This document shows positions 1-7,654 of a stretch of 28,775 nt of DNA, one piece after another (the stretch's first letter is position 1; each line of letters starts with the position of its first letter). The translations under genes were made by a program, and so were the position numbers. The notes below the pieces were generated by a model. That model had not been told where the DNA came from. It did no database searches and saw only the letters and a program-made list of their open reading frames with translations. The stretch is from Actinomycetes bacterium (lineage in GTDB: Bacteria; Actinomycetota; Acidimicrobiia; Acidimicrobiales; Acidimicrobiaceae), in NCBI GenBank assembly GCA_021819725.1, contig JAKAQR010000037.1:1-28775 (forward strand). The letters run 5' to 3'.

Positions 1-14
1 TCACCCCTATTCGG

Positions 15-407
15 TCAAGGCGCCCGCTTGAAACGGCGCTCCACCAAAAAGTTCCATCGACAGGCCGTACATACTTCAACGATGCACACGCTGAGATCAC
101 GCACACCAAGCATGGCATGGTCGTTGAGTTGCCCACCAACGACCTGTCCGCTGGCAGGTAGGCCCTTGCCAAAGCCATAAGCGACTAACCGGAGTCCATC
201 CTCGGCGCACACAGGACAAGGATCGCGCAACATGATGCCAAAGCTCGTCGCAGCATCGACAAGCTGGCGATCGGCATCGCAAACGTCGACGGGCTGCAGG
301 CTCCCACGGCGCAAATCCCCGAGAACGCGAGCACGCAGCAGCCTCAGGTCCAATGATGGACCATCAAACCCAACCTGCCGTGGGCGTCGCGGATCTGCTT
401 CTCCCAT
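15..407 (-). CDS. DUF5318 family protein
   Basis: A 130-residue protein with a four-cysteine pattern typical of the actinobacterial DUF5318 family: a CPVC pair in mid-protein followed by LRLVAYGFGKGLP, and a C-terminal CTAC pair followed by RWNFLVERR. The two CxxC knuckles suggest metal binding, but no biochemical role is known to me. I chose the ATG at 407 over an upstream TTG at 434 because a TATGGT box ends 6 nt before that ATG, the geometry of a leaderless actinobacterial transcript. The divergent neighbour is a penicillin-binding carboxypeptidase; in mycobacteria, as I recall, DUF5318 genes also sit beside cell-wall genes, so a cell-envelope link is possible. Family assignment is fairly sure, function unknown. 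Confidence 0.8.
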   Translation of the reverse strand: MGEADPRRPRQVGFDGPSLDLRLLRARVLGDLRRGSLQPVDVCDADRQLVDAATSFGIMLRDPCPVCAEDGLRLVAYGFGKGLPASGQVVGGQLNDHAMLGVRDLSVCIVEVCTACRWNFLVERRFKRAP

Positions 408-413
408 GGATCC

Positions 414-419
414 ACCATA
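414..419 (-). promoter_or_regulatory. Putative -10 box for leaderless DUF5318 gene
   Basis: The minus strand reads TATGGT, then 6 nt, then ATG. This fits the actinobacterial TANNNT -10 element with transcription starting at or next to the start codon. No convincing -35 was found. Confidence 0.4.
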
Positions 420-434
420 CCGTGGCGCCACCAA

Positions 435-816
435 CTCTGGTCATGCAAAGCTGGACCAGCCCTCAGACTGTTCCCGAAGGGGATCAACGCTCTTTGCTCG
501 ATCGGTTGAGCGCCGCGCCGCCGGTGTCGGCACTCCGACGCTTGTCACAGGAGTTACCGACACACTATGAGCCCTTGCGATTGTGTCTGGAGACGAAAGT
601 GCAGACAACGAGTTCGCCCGCTTGTCGATGGAGCTCTTCATGGTGAGAATGCGAAGAGAACCACCATCGACTCCTGCCCAACGACAAAGATGCGGAGTTG
701 CGCTCAGGAGGTCGAAAGTGTCCTTGGGATACGACCGTAACGTCAGCGATGATGTTTACTACTTGTTATCCACACCGCCAAGGAGCCGGCTCAAGGTCGG
801 CTAGCCTGAGTTGCCG
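435..816. other. Intergenic region, no convincing gene
   Basis: About 380 bases between the divergent DUF5318 and carboxypeptidase genes. The short open frames here have no recognisable motif and mostly lack ribosome binding sites. The region probably holds both promoters; a TAGCCT hexamer at 802-807 could be the -10 box of the carboxypeptidase gene. Confidence 0.5.
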
Positions 817-2067
817 ATGCTGGTTAACCGCCTGTTGCCCTTGAGATCTGTAGTTGCAAGTCTCCTGGCGGCGTTCGCTGCCCTCGGTGGGATGTCCATC
901 GTGATTACCGCGCGGTTGCATGCCAATCTACCGCCGCTGAGCGTCATCACCCACGCGCCGACGCAGATGATCGCAAGAGGTAAGCCCCTTATTGTGAAAT
1001 GGCCGCCGCAAGGTCAAGCGGCGGGAACGATACCGTCGATAACCCCGACCGTCATCGCTGCCAGTGCGAATGAGCATCCAGTGCCGATCGCGAGCCTCGC
1101 AAAGCTCATGACAGCCCATCTGGTATTAGCTAGATTTCCGTTGCGACTCGGATCGGTAGGTCCGTACATTACGATCACAACCAACGACGTGTCCCAGTAC
1201 TACAGGGACGTTGCCCAAGATCAGTCATCAGTCCAAGTCATCGCGGGTGAACGGCTCTCCGAATACCAACTCCTCCAAGCTCTCTTGACTCGTTCCGCTA
1301 ACAACATCGCCCAGCTCCTTGCGACCTGGGTTGCCGGCTCGCAAACCAGCTTTGTCGCTGAAATGAATCACGAGGCCGCCAAACTTGGTCTGCAAGGTAC
1401 TCACTTCTCTGACGCGAGCGGATTCGACCCCTCGACGCGAGCCACGGCTCGAGCAGTGACGGTCATCGCCGCGATCGATATGCGTAACCGAATATTCGAC
1501 AGAATCGTGGACGAACACACCGTCACCCTGCCCGTCGCTGGCACACTTCCCAATATCGTTGCGCGCATTGGTACCGGCAATGTCGTGGGCATCAAGTCGG
1601 GGTACACGATCTGGTCCGGAGGCTGTGCTGCCATCGCGATACAACTTCCGACGAGATTCGGTACACGTCAGGCTATCGGTGTCGTCCTCGGTCAACAGGG
1701 GCCCAATTCTCTCCATCGTGCAGCCTCACTCGCGGAGGGACTCGCCACCCAACTGAGCTCGGGAGTGACTGACATGACTGCCGTACGCCAGGACCAGGTC
1801 GTCGGCTCCCTGCGGATCCCCTGGCTCCCAAAGGACCATCACCTCAAGTTGATCGCGGCCAAAACCCTGGACTTGGCCGCATGGCCTGGTCAGAAGGTAA
1901 CCTACCACCTGCATCTCAACGTCAAGAATGTAGTGGCGGGAATCTCGTTGCACACCGTCGTTGGCTACCTGTCGGTAGTGTCACCCTCCCGTTCCCAGCT
2001 CGTACCAATCATCACGTCCCAGAAGGTCCCGGTACCGGGAGCCTGGTGGCGACTAGTACACGGCTGA
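817..2067 (+). CDS. D-alanyl-D-alanine carboxypeptidase (peptidase S11, DacA/PBP5-like)
   Basis: About 416 residues. A hydrophobic segment near residues 10-30 acts as signal peptide or membrane anchor, so the enzyme works outside the membrane, trimming the terminal D-Ala from peptidoglycan stem peptides. All three active-site motifs of the S11 serine family are visible: SxxK as SLAK (near residues 93-96, followed by LMTAHLVL), SxN as SAN (near 160-162, in RSANNIAQLL), and KSG (near 260, in GIKSGYTIWSGG), where many homologues have KTG. HFSDASGFDP between them is also typical. The C-terminal ~130 residues are less conserved and may be the usual PBP5-associated domain. I prefer the ATG at 817; an in-frame TTG at 811 is the alternative. 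No clear Shine-Dalgarno is visible for either. Confidence 0.9.
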   Translation: MLVNRLLPLRSVVASLLAAFAALGGMSIVITARLHANLPPLSVITHAPTQMIARGKPLIVKWPPQGQAAGTIPSITPTVIAASANEHPVPIASLAKLMTAHLVLARFPLRLGSVGPYITITTNDVSQYYRDVAQDQSSVQVIAGERLSEYQLLQALLTRSANNIAQLLATWVAGSQTSFVAEMNHEAAKLGLQGTHFSDASGFDPSTRATARAVTVIAAIDMRNRIFDRIVDEHTVTLPVAGTLPNIVARIGTGNVVGIKSGYTIWSGGCAAIAIQLPTRFGTRQAIGVVLGQQGPNSLHRAASLAEGLATQLSSGVTDMTAVRQDQVVGSLRIPWLPKDHHLKLIAAKTLDLAAWPGQKVTYHLHLNVKNVVAGISLHTVVGYLSVVSPSRSQLVPIITSQKVPVPGAWWRLVHG

Positions 2068-2226
2068 CATTTCGACCTGTGACCGAGACAGTTCAGCGAG
2101 CAAGCCGGGCATTCGGAGGTATCTTGTGCGCTAACAACTCCACCATGTGACCAAGAAATCTTCCCATTCAGGCGCCTCGTCCCATGGCGTCCATCGGAAC
2201 TTCTACGCCGCAGCAGCAAAGGCGTT

Positions 2227-2955
2227 CTAGGCGACCTTACGTCTAAGAACTCTGACCTTGGCCAGGTGCATCCGTTCGAGAGACCTGATCACGTACCATC
2301 CGAGGTCAATCTGTGGCCGAACGAATCCAAGGTTCGCAGCCGTTGGCAGCTCGTGATGATTATTGTGCAGCCCCTCTCCGAAGGTCAACAACGCAAGCCA
2401 CTGATTATTTGTAGCCAGATTATCATATGGCCTCTTGCCATAACGGTGGCCGACTGCATTCACCGTAGCGCTGAGCACCAAATATAGACTCAGGTGAACG
2501 AAGCTGATAATTATGGCAGACTCGAAGCCAAAAATTCCTACCAAGAGCGCAATGCCAAGACCAATTCCCAAATATGAGTGAGAGAACAGGTAGCGGTCCC
2601 AGCCGTCTGCGGGAAGGTCCTTGGTGTAGCGTTCGATAATCGCTCGGTTCTTCACAGCACGTCGGTAGTAAAAAACGTTATAGAGCTGGATCTTCCAATA
2701 GCTCTCTACAACTGGGGAGTGTGGGTCCCCCAAGACATCCGTGTAGGCATGATGAATACGGTGGACACCAACCCATTCGCGACGCTGGATCCCCGTCGTG
2801 AGCCACAGCAACACCCGAACGACCAACTCAACACTATGCGAAAGTTTCAGTGCCTTGTGTGACAAGGATCGGTGGAGATACACCGTGGTAAGAAGAATTG
2901 ACAGCTGCGTCAAGCAAAATGCAACAACAAGAGCGAAAATCACCCACACAAGCAT
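2227..2955 (-). CDS. Fatty-acid (acyl-CoA delta-9 type) desaturase
   Basis: A 242-residue integral membrane di-iron desaturase. The three histidine boxes are present in order: HRSLSH (residues 28-33, HX4H), HRIHH (65-69, HXXHH, followed by AYTD) and HNNHH (197-201, HXXHH, in GEGLHNNHHE). Hydrophobic stretches at about 3-25, 43-56, 128-145 and 147-165 would carry it across the membrane. The family inserts a cis double bond into saturated acyl chains using O2, ferredoxin or cytochrome b5, and so adjusts membrane fluidity. It is shorter than eukaryotic stearoyl-CoA desaturases and has no fused cytochrome b5 domain, which is normal for bacteria. The gene is more AT-rich than the carboxypeptidase gene, with many ATA/ATT and AAA-type codons. 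It converges with that gene across about 160 nt that show no strong terminator hairpin. Confidence 0.92.
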   Translation of the reverse strand: MLVWVIFALVVAFCLTQLSILLTTVYLHRSLSHKALKLSHSVELVVRVLLWLTTGIQRREWVGVHRIHHAYTDVLGDPHSPVVESYWKIQLYNVFYYRRAVKNRAIIERYTKDLPADGWDRYLFSHSYLGIGLGIALLVGIFGFESAIIISFVHLSLYLVLSATVNAVGHRYGKRPYDNLATNNQWLALLTFGEGLHNNHHELPTAANLGFVRPQIDLGWYVIRSLERMHLAKVRVLRRKVA

Positions 2956-3960
2956 ACTTTGTTAAGCGAGGAGTTACCGGCCGCTCTAACGTATAACCTC
3001 TCAGGATTCTAAGTAGGCAAGACATTTTATTTGGTAGATGCAAGCGATTTTTGAACTTCGGACCAAGGTGGTCAACGGTATAAAGGCGTTGATGGAGCAT
3101 ATTTTGTAACTGCTGCGCCACCTATTTTCTAGTCGAGTCGAAATGCGCAAAGCGGCGCTCGAGAGGGATCAAATTTAGCAGTACTGACCATCGAACACCA
3201 GTTCAGCCGGTTAAGGTTGGACACCTATCCGAGAATTGTTCACGACATGGCGATCTGGCCACACTCAAGCGCGTCGGGGTAGGAGCCACCGACACCCTCC
3301 CTGGGCGCAATCGGCACTACCCGCCTCCAGGTGCACCACCACATCCTGAACCTACGGTACCAAAGTGTTCCACCTCTCGGCTCCGATAGCTGGTTGGATC
3401 AAGCACATGAGAACTTCTCAACGCTCGCGATGACCGGGCCTCGGCCACCTCGTCAAGCGGATTAACTGAGCCTGATACCGACTCGGAGTTCCGGGCGACC
3501 ATGGCGTCATGTTACAAGACGGCCTACCCGCGCGACTGGGTCCTCTCTAAGCGTCACGCGGTTCGCCAACAGCCACGGCATGGCAAAGGTCATGTCGGCC
3601 ATTTGGCCTCGCGCCTGTCTCGAAACCAACGAGTCGACAACACTGGCATCAAGGCAACTCAGTAGGTCGTGCGCTACTGTCCGCGTAGCTTCCTACATAA
3701 GGCACCGGCCGGTTGTCGCCGACCTCGACCTGGAGTCCACCGCCACGTCGCCATCCAATTCGTGACGATGTGGAAATACATGCATGGCTCTCACTTTTCC
3801 TGCGATCCGTTCCGCACCCTGCCCCACCGAATCTCGCATCTGGTGGCAGGGCTCACCTATCAGTACCGACCTTGACAAGTACACCACCGCAGCGACTCAG
3901 CTCCGAGCTACATCGTGCAACTCATGCTCGCATCCCAAGTCGCGCTCCGGTCAACGATGA
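2956..3960. other. About 1 kb without a convincing gene
   Basis: Between the desaturase and the lipoate ligase no frame shows a recognisable domain. The small open frames overlap one another on both strands, have low-complexity Ser/Arg/Pro-rich translations, and none has a good ribosome binding site. The region must carry the promoters of both divergent flanking genes. It may be a decayed gene, but I cannot match any frame to a family. Confidence 0.5.
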
Positions 3961-3966
3961 TACGAT
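3961..3966 (+). promoter_or_regulatory. Putative -10 box for leaderless lipoate-ligase gene
   Basis: TACGAT followed by exactly 6 nt and then the ATG at 3973, with no Shine-Dalgarno. This is the same spacing as at the DUF5318 and antitoxin genes, suggesting a leaderless transcript. No good -35 is visible. Confidence 0.4.
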
Positions 3967-3972
3967 TAGCAC

Positions 3973-5058
3973 ATGAAGTCATCTCCACCCATTCGAATCA
4001 TTCGTGCCTTCGATCTATCCCCACTGCAGTCACAGGCAATTTATCACGCCGTTGCCGAGTCCTTTACAAAAGATGCTCCAGACACTATTTGTCTGGTTCG
4101 TCCAACGAAGCCGTACATCAGTATCGGCTATCACCAGGATGCCGAGCACGAGTTAGACTTGGAGCACCTCGCACAACTTGGACTCCCACTGATACGACGC
4201 CAGGTTGGCGGAGGTGCAGTTTACTTGGATGGGAACCAAATCTTCTTACAATGGATATTCTCGCCAAATTCACTGCCACGATCCATCGAGTCGCGTTATG
4301 CAATTTTTATTGATCCAATCGTCGCTACGTATCGAGATATTGGTATATCAGCTGAGATGCGCCCAATCAACGATATCCAGGTAGCGGGCAGAAAGATTGG
4401 CGGTTGTGGCGCCGCCCGTATTGGTGAAGCAGAGCTCTTGGTGTCAAGCTTCATCTTCGATATCGACCTCAATATAATGGCTTCAGTTCTCAAAGTCGAC
4501 AGCAACAAGATGAGGGACAAGCTCTTTCACAACTTGAAGGAATATGTCACGTCAATTACACGAGAATTGGGATCGGCTCCTCCGCAGGATTTCGTTATTG
4601 ATTCCTATCTCACCCACGTACAATCCCTACTTCAACGTGATACCTATTCCGACGAACTGAGCGCCGCTGAGATGACCAGGATGGCGAAGGCCGAAGAAGT
4701 CCTCTCGAGCGATCAGTGGACCCTCGACGGAGGGGGGCGCCGCGTTGCAGGGTTGAAAATCCAAGAAGGCGTCGTCATGCATCATGCTACATTTAAATCC
4801 CCTGGGGGCCTGATTCGCTGGGTCCTCTTCTTGGCTGACGACCAGATCGTCGACGCGACACTCGAGGGTGACTTCACGATCTACCCCCTTGACGCACCAA
4901 CTCGCTTGGCGGACTCGCTCCTTGGACGACAGCTCAACGCCAAGCTTCGTGCCGACTGGGACAAACTGTTTGCATCTGTGGTCGAAGAGGCCCCAGGTGT
5001 CTCCGCTAGCGATATGTTCGCACCCATCGAAACAATTGCTGCAGCACGCAAGGCGTGA
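3973..5058 (+). CDS. lplA: Lipoate-protein ligase, two-domain sLpl(AB) type
   Basis: A 361-residue member of the biotin/lipoate protein ligase fold. RRQVGGGAV at residues 75-83 is the substrate-binding RRxxGGGAV motif. NDIQVAGRKIGG (133-144) carries the catalytic lysine, probably K141. The C-terminal part from about 265 (GVVMHHATFKS, then GGLIRWVLF and LEGDFTIYP) matches the LplB/accessory domain, so both halves are in one chain. The enzyme activates lipoate (or octanoate) with ATP and attaches it to a lysine of an acceptor protein. The likely acceptors are the two GcvH-like proteins at 6747-7654; lipoate ligases of this sLpl(AB) kind travel with sHdr loci and their LbpA proteins. The ArsR gene follows closely, and an in-frame GTG of that gene overlaps this stop codon. 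LipS1/LipS2-type partners are not in the window. Confidence 0.9.
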   Translation: MKSSPPIRIIRAFDLSPLQSQAIYHAVAESFTKDAPDTICLVRPTKPYISIGYHQDAEHELDLEHLAQLGLPLIRRQVGGGAVYLDGNQIFLQWIFSPNSLPRSIESRYAIFIDPIVATYRDIGISAEMRPINDIQVAGRKIGGCGAARIGEAELLVSSFIFDIDLNIMASVLKVDSNKMRDKLFHNLKEYVTSITRELGSAPPQDFVIDSYLTHVQSLLQRDTYSDELSAAEMTRMAKAEEVLSSDQWTLDGGGRRVAGLKIQEGVVMHHATFKSPGGLIRWVLFLADDQIVDATLEGDFTIYPLDAPTRLADSLLGRQLNAKLRADWDKLFASVVEEAPGVSASDMFAPIETIAAARKA

Positions 5059-5171
5059 TCCACCTCGCTTCAGCCAACCTCTCCGACACGACAATCGCTC
5101 CCTCCACCCTGCCAACTCGAAGAACAATGGCTAGGCTTCGCCCAGATCAGACAACCACTAGCCTGGACGCG

Positions 5172-5537
5172 ATGGACAACGTGGAAGAGCTAAAGAAAGA
5201 GTACGAACTCCTTGTAACGGTCATGTGCAAGGCACTCAACGAGCCCAAGCGCCTCTTGATCCTAACTTTGTTGGGCGAGAGGCCGCGCACCGTCTCGGAT
5301 CTCGTCGAGGAGATCGGATCTCCCCAGGCGAACGTTTCCCAGCACCTCGCTATCCTACGGGATCGCGGTCTGGTGAAGGCGACTCGCGAAGGAACATCCG
5401 TAACCTACTCGCTCTCCCACCAGCAGATTCTTACCGCCATCGCTACCCTCAGAGAGGTCATGCACGATGAACTCGATCAAAAGCGGCGGCTTCTCTCCCC
5501 CGACCAAGATCCAACCACCGCCAAAGAGGCCTCATGA
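5172..5537 (+). CDS. ArsR/SmtB-family transcriptional regulator, candidate regulator of the sHdr operon
   Basis: About 121 residues from the ATG at 5172 (MDNVEELKKEY). The winged helix-turn-helix is clear: ALNEPKRLLILTLL, TVSDLVEEIGSPQANVSQHLAILRDRGLVKATREGTSVTYSL. Only one cysteine remains (VMCKAL, residue 19) and there is no CxC metal site, so sensing is unlikely to be classical metal binding; the ArsR regulator sHdrR known from other sHdr loci responds to sulfur compounds through cysteines. The start is uncertain: the frame is open back to a GTG at 5055 that overlaps the ligase stop codon (GTGA), and an ATG lies at 5127. The gene faces the 3' end of the sHdr operon with a 34-nt gap, and is probably cotranscribed with the lipoate ligase. 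Its likely target is the palindrome in front of tusA (17624-17643). Confidence 0.85.
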   Translation: MDNVEELKKEYELLVTVMCKALNEPKRLLILTLLGERPRTVSDLVEEIGSPQANVSQHLAILRDRGLVKATREGTSVTYSLSHQQILTAIATLREVMHDELDQKRRLLSPDQDPTTAKEAS

Positions 5538-5571
5538 GCGTTGTCGATGAATAGCTCAACTACTCCATGGA

Positions 5572-6219
5572 TCATGACAATGGTGGACTGACGGCCCAGT
5601 AGCGGCCGCCGTCCTCCACCACCCGCAACTCCATTAATCCGCAATCCGCCGGTCCCCTGACCCGCTCGCCTCCGGCGACAAGAAACTGGCTCCCGTGAGC
5701 GGGGCAGGTAATCACCCCATCCTCGACCAAGGCCCTGCCAAGTGACTCTCCCGCGTGCGGACAAGGCCCAACGAGGCAAACCGGCTTTCCCTGCTCCTTC
5801 ACGAGCATCAACTCACCTAAGTCATGCTGCACGCTCGCAATGATACCCAGACGTCCCGCAACCTCGGCGGTCCAACACAACGGAATCAACCGCTCACGCC
5901 TCTCGGAGGATCGCATCCTCCCGTCAAGCTGACGTAGCAATACGGACAGGCCCCCAGAACTGACAACTTTATCGGCGCCAGACCGCTCGGCAGCCTGCCA
6001 AAGCGCCTGGTCTTGGCGCATGGTGTGCGCAACAATTACCGCCTGTGTGCTACTCCCTCGCAGCTTCCTCAGTTCCTCGAGGTCAGACTCCTGTGATATC
6101 TCCACCACGATCACTTCGGCTGCCTCGGGTGCGTCCACCAGCGACACAACGCCAACGGCCACCGCGCGTCGCACACTGGCCAGGCCCACGCGATCCCCAG
6201 CTCGAACAAAGACTAACAC
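5572..6219 (-). CDS. Rieske [2Fe-2S] protein with N-terminal receiver-like domain
   Basis: A 215-residue protein with two parts. The C-terminal ~100 residues form a Rieske ferredoxin: CPH at 153-155 and CPAH at 172-175 (C-x-H-x16-C-x2-H), with the surrounding GPCPHAG and CPAHGSQF typical of the family. There is no transmembrane helix, so it is a soluble Rieske ferredoxin-type domain. The N-terminal ~100 residues look like a Rossmann/receiver fold (VIVVEIS, QAVIVAHTM, GADKVVSSGGLSVLL) but lack an obvious phosphoacceptor Asp. It is the last gene of the sHdr operon, 19 nt after the DsrE3-type gene, so an electron-transfer or sensing role in sulfur oxidation is a reasonable inference. The start is a GTG with a poor ribosome binding site, so the exact N terminus is uncertain. 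Confidence 0.85.
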   Translation of the reverse strand: MLVFVRAGDRVGLASVRRAVAVGVVSLVDAPEAAEVIVVEISQESDLEELRKLRGSSTQAVIVAHTMRQDQALWQAAERSGADKVVSSGGLSVLLRQLDGRMRSSERRERLIPLCWTAEVAGRLGIIASVQHDLGELMLVKEQGKPVCLVGPCPHAGESLGRALVEDGVITCPAHGSQFLVAGGERVRGPADCGLMELRVVEDGGRYWAVSPPLS

Positions 6220-6238
6220 TGAAGGTTAGGCTCGATGC

Positions 6239-6727
6239 TCATATCAACATGCTGATATCGGCCTCGACCGCCATATTGATGAAACTCGCCGCACCAATGG
6301 GTGGCTGGATGCCGTCGATAAAATCATCCTTGGTCAAACCGTAGAGATCCATGGTCATCTGGCATGGGTGTAAACGCACCTCTAGGTCCACTGCCATTTC
6401 TAACAGCTCCGTTGGTGACGCTACCTTGTGGTCTGTGGCAAGCGTTCTGATCATCTTGGTTCCCATACCCGCGAAATTAATCTTGCCTAGCTTCAAGCGA
6501 TCAGTGCCCCCAGGGTCGACCAATGACTCGGCTTTTTGCATCCAGTTATCACCAGTTATTCTGATGTTATTCTTCTGAATTACACGGAGTCCCCAGAAGG
6601 TAAAGAAGACATCCACCTCGAGGCCCGATGCAGCAGCTGTCGTCGCCAAAATCAAAACGGGCCAAACTCGATCTAAGTCATTACTCCAGCAAATCATCGC
6701 CATTTTCTTTGCATCGTCACTAGACAT
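6239..6727 (-). CDS. DsrE3/DrsE_2-type sulfur carrier protein
   Basis: A 162-residue protein of the DsrE/DsrF superfamily (DrsE_2, also annotated peroxiredoxin-like). The family signature appears as HPCQMTMDLYGL, with the conserved persulfide-carrying cysteine at C122, then DFIDGIQPPIGAASFI. A second cysteine lies at C13. The N-terminal segment (MAMICWSNDLDRVWPVLILATTAA) and the EVDVFFTFWGL strand are typical of the fold. Such proteins pass sulfane sulfur to or from TusA in sulfur oxidisers. I chose the ATG at 6727 because a strong purine-rich ribosome binding site (GGGAGGGAG) precedes it; the longer frame upstream would run into the LbpA gene. It lies between the LbpA and Rieske genes with about 19 nt on each side. 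Confidence 0.88.
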   Translation of the reverse strand: MSSDDAKKMAMICWSNDLDRVWPVLILATTAAASGLEVDVFFTFWGLRVIQKNNIRITGDNWMQKAESLVDPGGTDRLKLGKINFAGMGTKMIRTLATDHKVASPTELLEMAVDLEVRLHPCQMTMDLYGLTKDDFIDGIQPPIGAASFINMAVEADISMLI

Positions 6728-6746
6728 AATCTCCCTCCCTCTCTCA

Positions 6747-7193
6747 CTATTCAGCGCATCGAAAGCACTGAATTCCTTCGCGGTCGATGAGCTCACGATA
6801 ATACTGCACCGCCGCTTCACCACCGATCAGCTCGGAAAGCTCCGACTCTTTCGAAGGCTCGATAAGATACAGCCAGCCGCGCTCATATGGATCTCTATTT
6901 GCCACGGCTACATCCGCATCAAAAGCGATTCGATTATTCTCCCGAATCACTCCAGTCAACGGCGAGATCATTGGGCCAACCCACTTTGCACTTTCTAGAA
7001 CTGACAATGGTCTTCCTCGCTCCACCGTGCGACCAGGTGCCTTCCAACTCAACTGCACCAGTCTGCCCATCCGCGTTTGAGCAACATCCGTCATGCCAAC
7101 TCGAGCCAAACGACCCTCGAGCTTTACCCAGACATCAGCTGTCACGTCATACTCTCGATCGGTAGGAAGCGCACACCCGGCCCAAGTTTCCAT
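6747..7193 (-). CDS. lbpA: GcvH-like lipoate-binding protein (LbpA), copy 1
   Basis: A 148-residue protein of the glycine-cleavage H-protein fold. The lipoyl hairpin reads LESAKWVGPM, with the modified lysine at K70. VGMTDVAQTRMG and the C-terminal NRDPYERGWLYLIEP also match the H-protein family. No glycine cleavage genes are nearby; the gene sits in an sHdr operon where LbpA is an essential cofactor protein of sulfane-sulfur oxidation. It starts 2 nt after the stop of the second LbpA gene, so the two are translated as a pair. An unusual Cys-containing tail (GIQCFRCAE) ends the protein. Confidence 0.9.
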   Translation of the reverse strand: METWAGCALPTDREYDVTADVWVKLEGRLARVGMTDVAQTRMGRLVQLSWKAPGRTVERGRPLSVLESAKWVGPMISPLTGVIRENNRIAFDADVAVANRDPYERGWLYLIEPSKESELSELIGGEAAVQYYRELIDREGIQCFRCAE

Positions 7194-7195
7194 AA

Positions 7196-7654
7196 TTACT
7201 CGCTACAAACGATACCTTCTGCGTCGAGGAACGCTCGATAGGCCTGAACGCCATCGACGCCAGTAACGAGCTCGGCTGCGTCACTGGCCCAGTCATTGGG
7301 CCGCACTCTTGCAACCCAGCCTTCTCCATACGGATCTGAATTGAGCAGCCCAGGCTGAGCGACAAGGTGTTCATTCACCGAGATCACCTCACCCTCTACC
7401 GGACAAGGAACGGGTCCGACCCACTTTCCGCTCTCAACCGTAGCAAGACTTCGGCCTCGCTTGATGGATTTACCCGCGGCCTTGAGCGATACCGAGATGA
7501 TCGTCTTCGCCATGTTTTGAGCGACATCGGTCAGCCCAACGACTACCTCATCGCCATCCAAACGTGCCCAGACATGCTTCTCAACGAGATAATACAGATC
7601 TTCTGGGAGATCACAACCGTTTTCCCTACTCACGAACGTCCCCTCCCCCGTCAT
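7196..7654 (-). CDS. lbpA: GcvH-like lipoate-binding protein (LbpA), copy 2
   Basis: A 152-residue second H-protein-fold lipoate-binding protein. It has VGLTDVAQNMAK and the lipoylation hairpin VESGKWVGPV with the acceptor lysine at K77. The C-terminal half (NSDPYGEGWVARVRP and AYRAFLDAEGIVCSE) parallels copy 1, so the two look like paralogues. The ATG at 7654 lies inside the end of the upstream zinc-protein gene (29-nt overlap) and has a GAGG ribosome binding site; a GTG at 7633 with a richer AGGGG site is an alternative that would remove the overlap. It should be charged by the ligase at 3973-5058. Confidence 0.9.
   Translation of the reverse strand: MTGEGTFVSRENGCDLPEDLYYLVEKHVWARLDGDEVVVGLTDVAQNMAKTIISVSLKAAGKSIKRGRSLATVESGKWVGPVPCPVEGEVISVNEHLVAQPGLLNSDPYGEGWVARVRPNDWASDAAELVTGVDGVQAYRAFLDAEGIVCSE

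Noticed and set aside
6241..6258. ATATCA/TGATAT inverted repeat at the end of the DsrE3-type gene
   Set aside because: Mostly inside coding sequence with short arms; likely chance.
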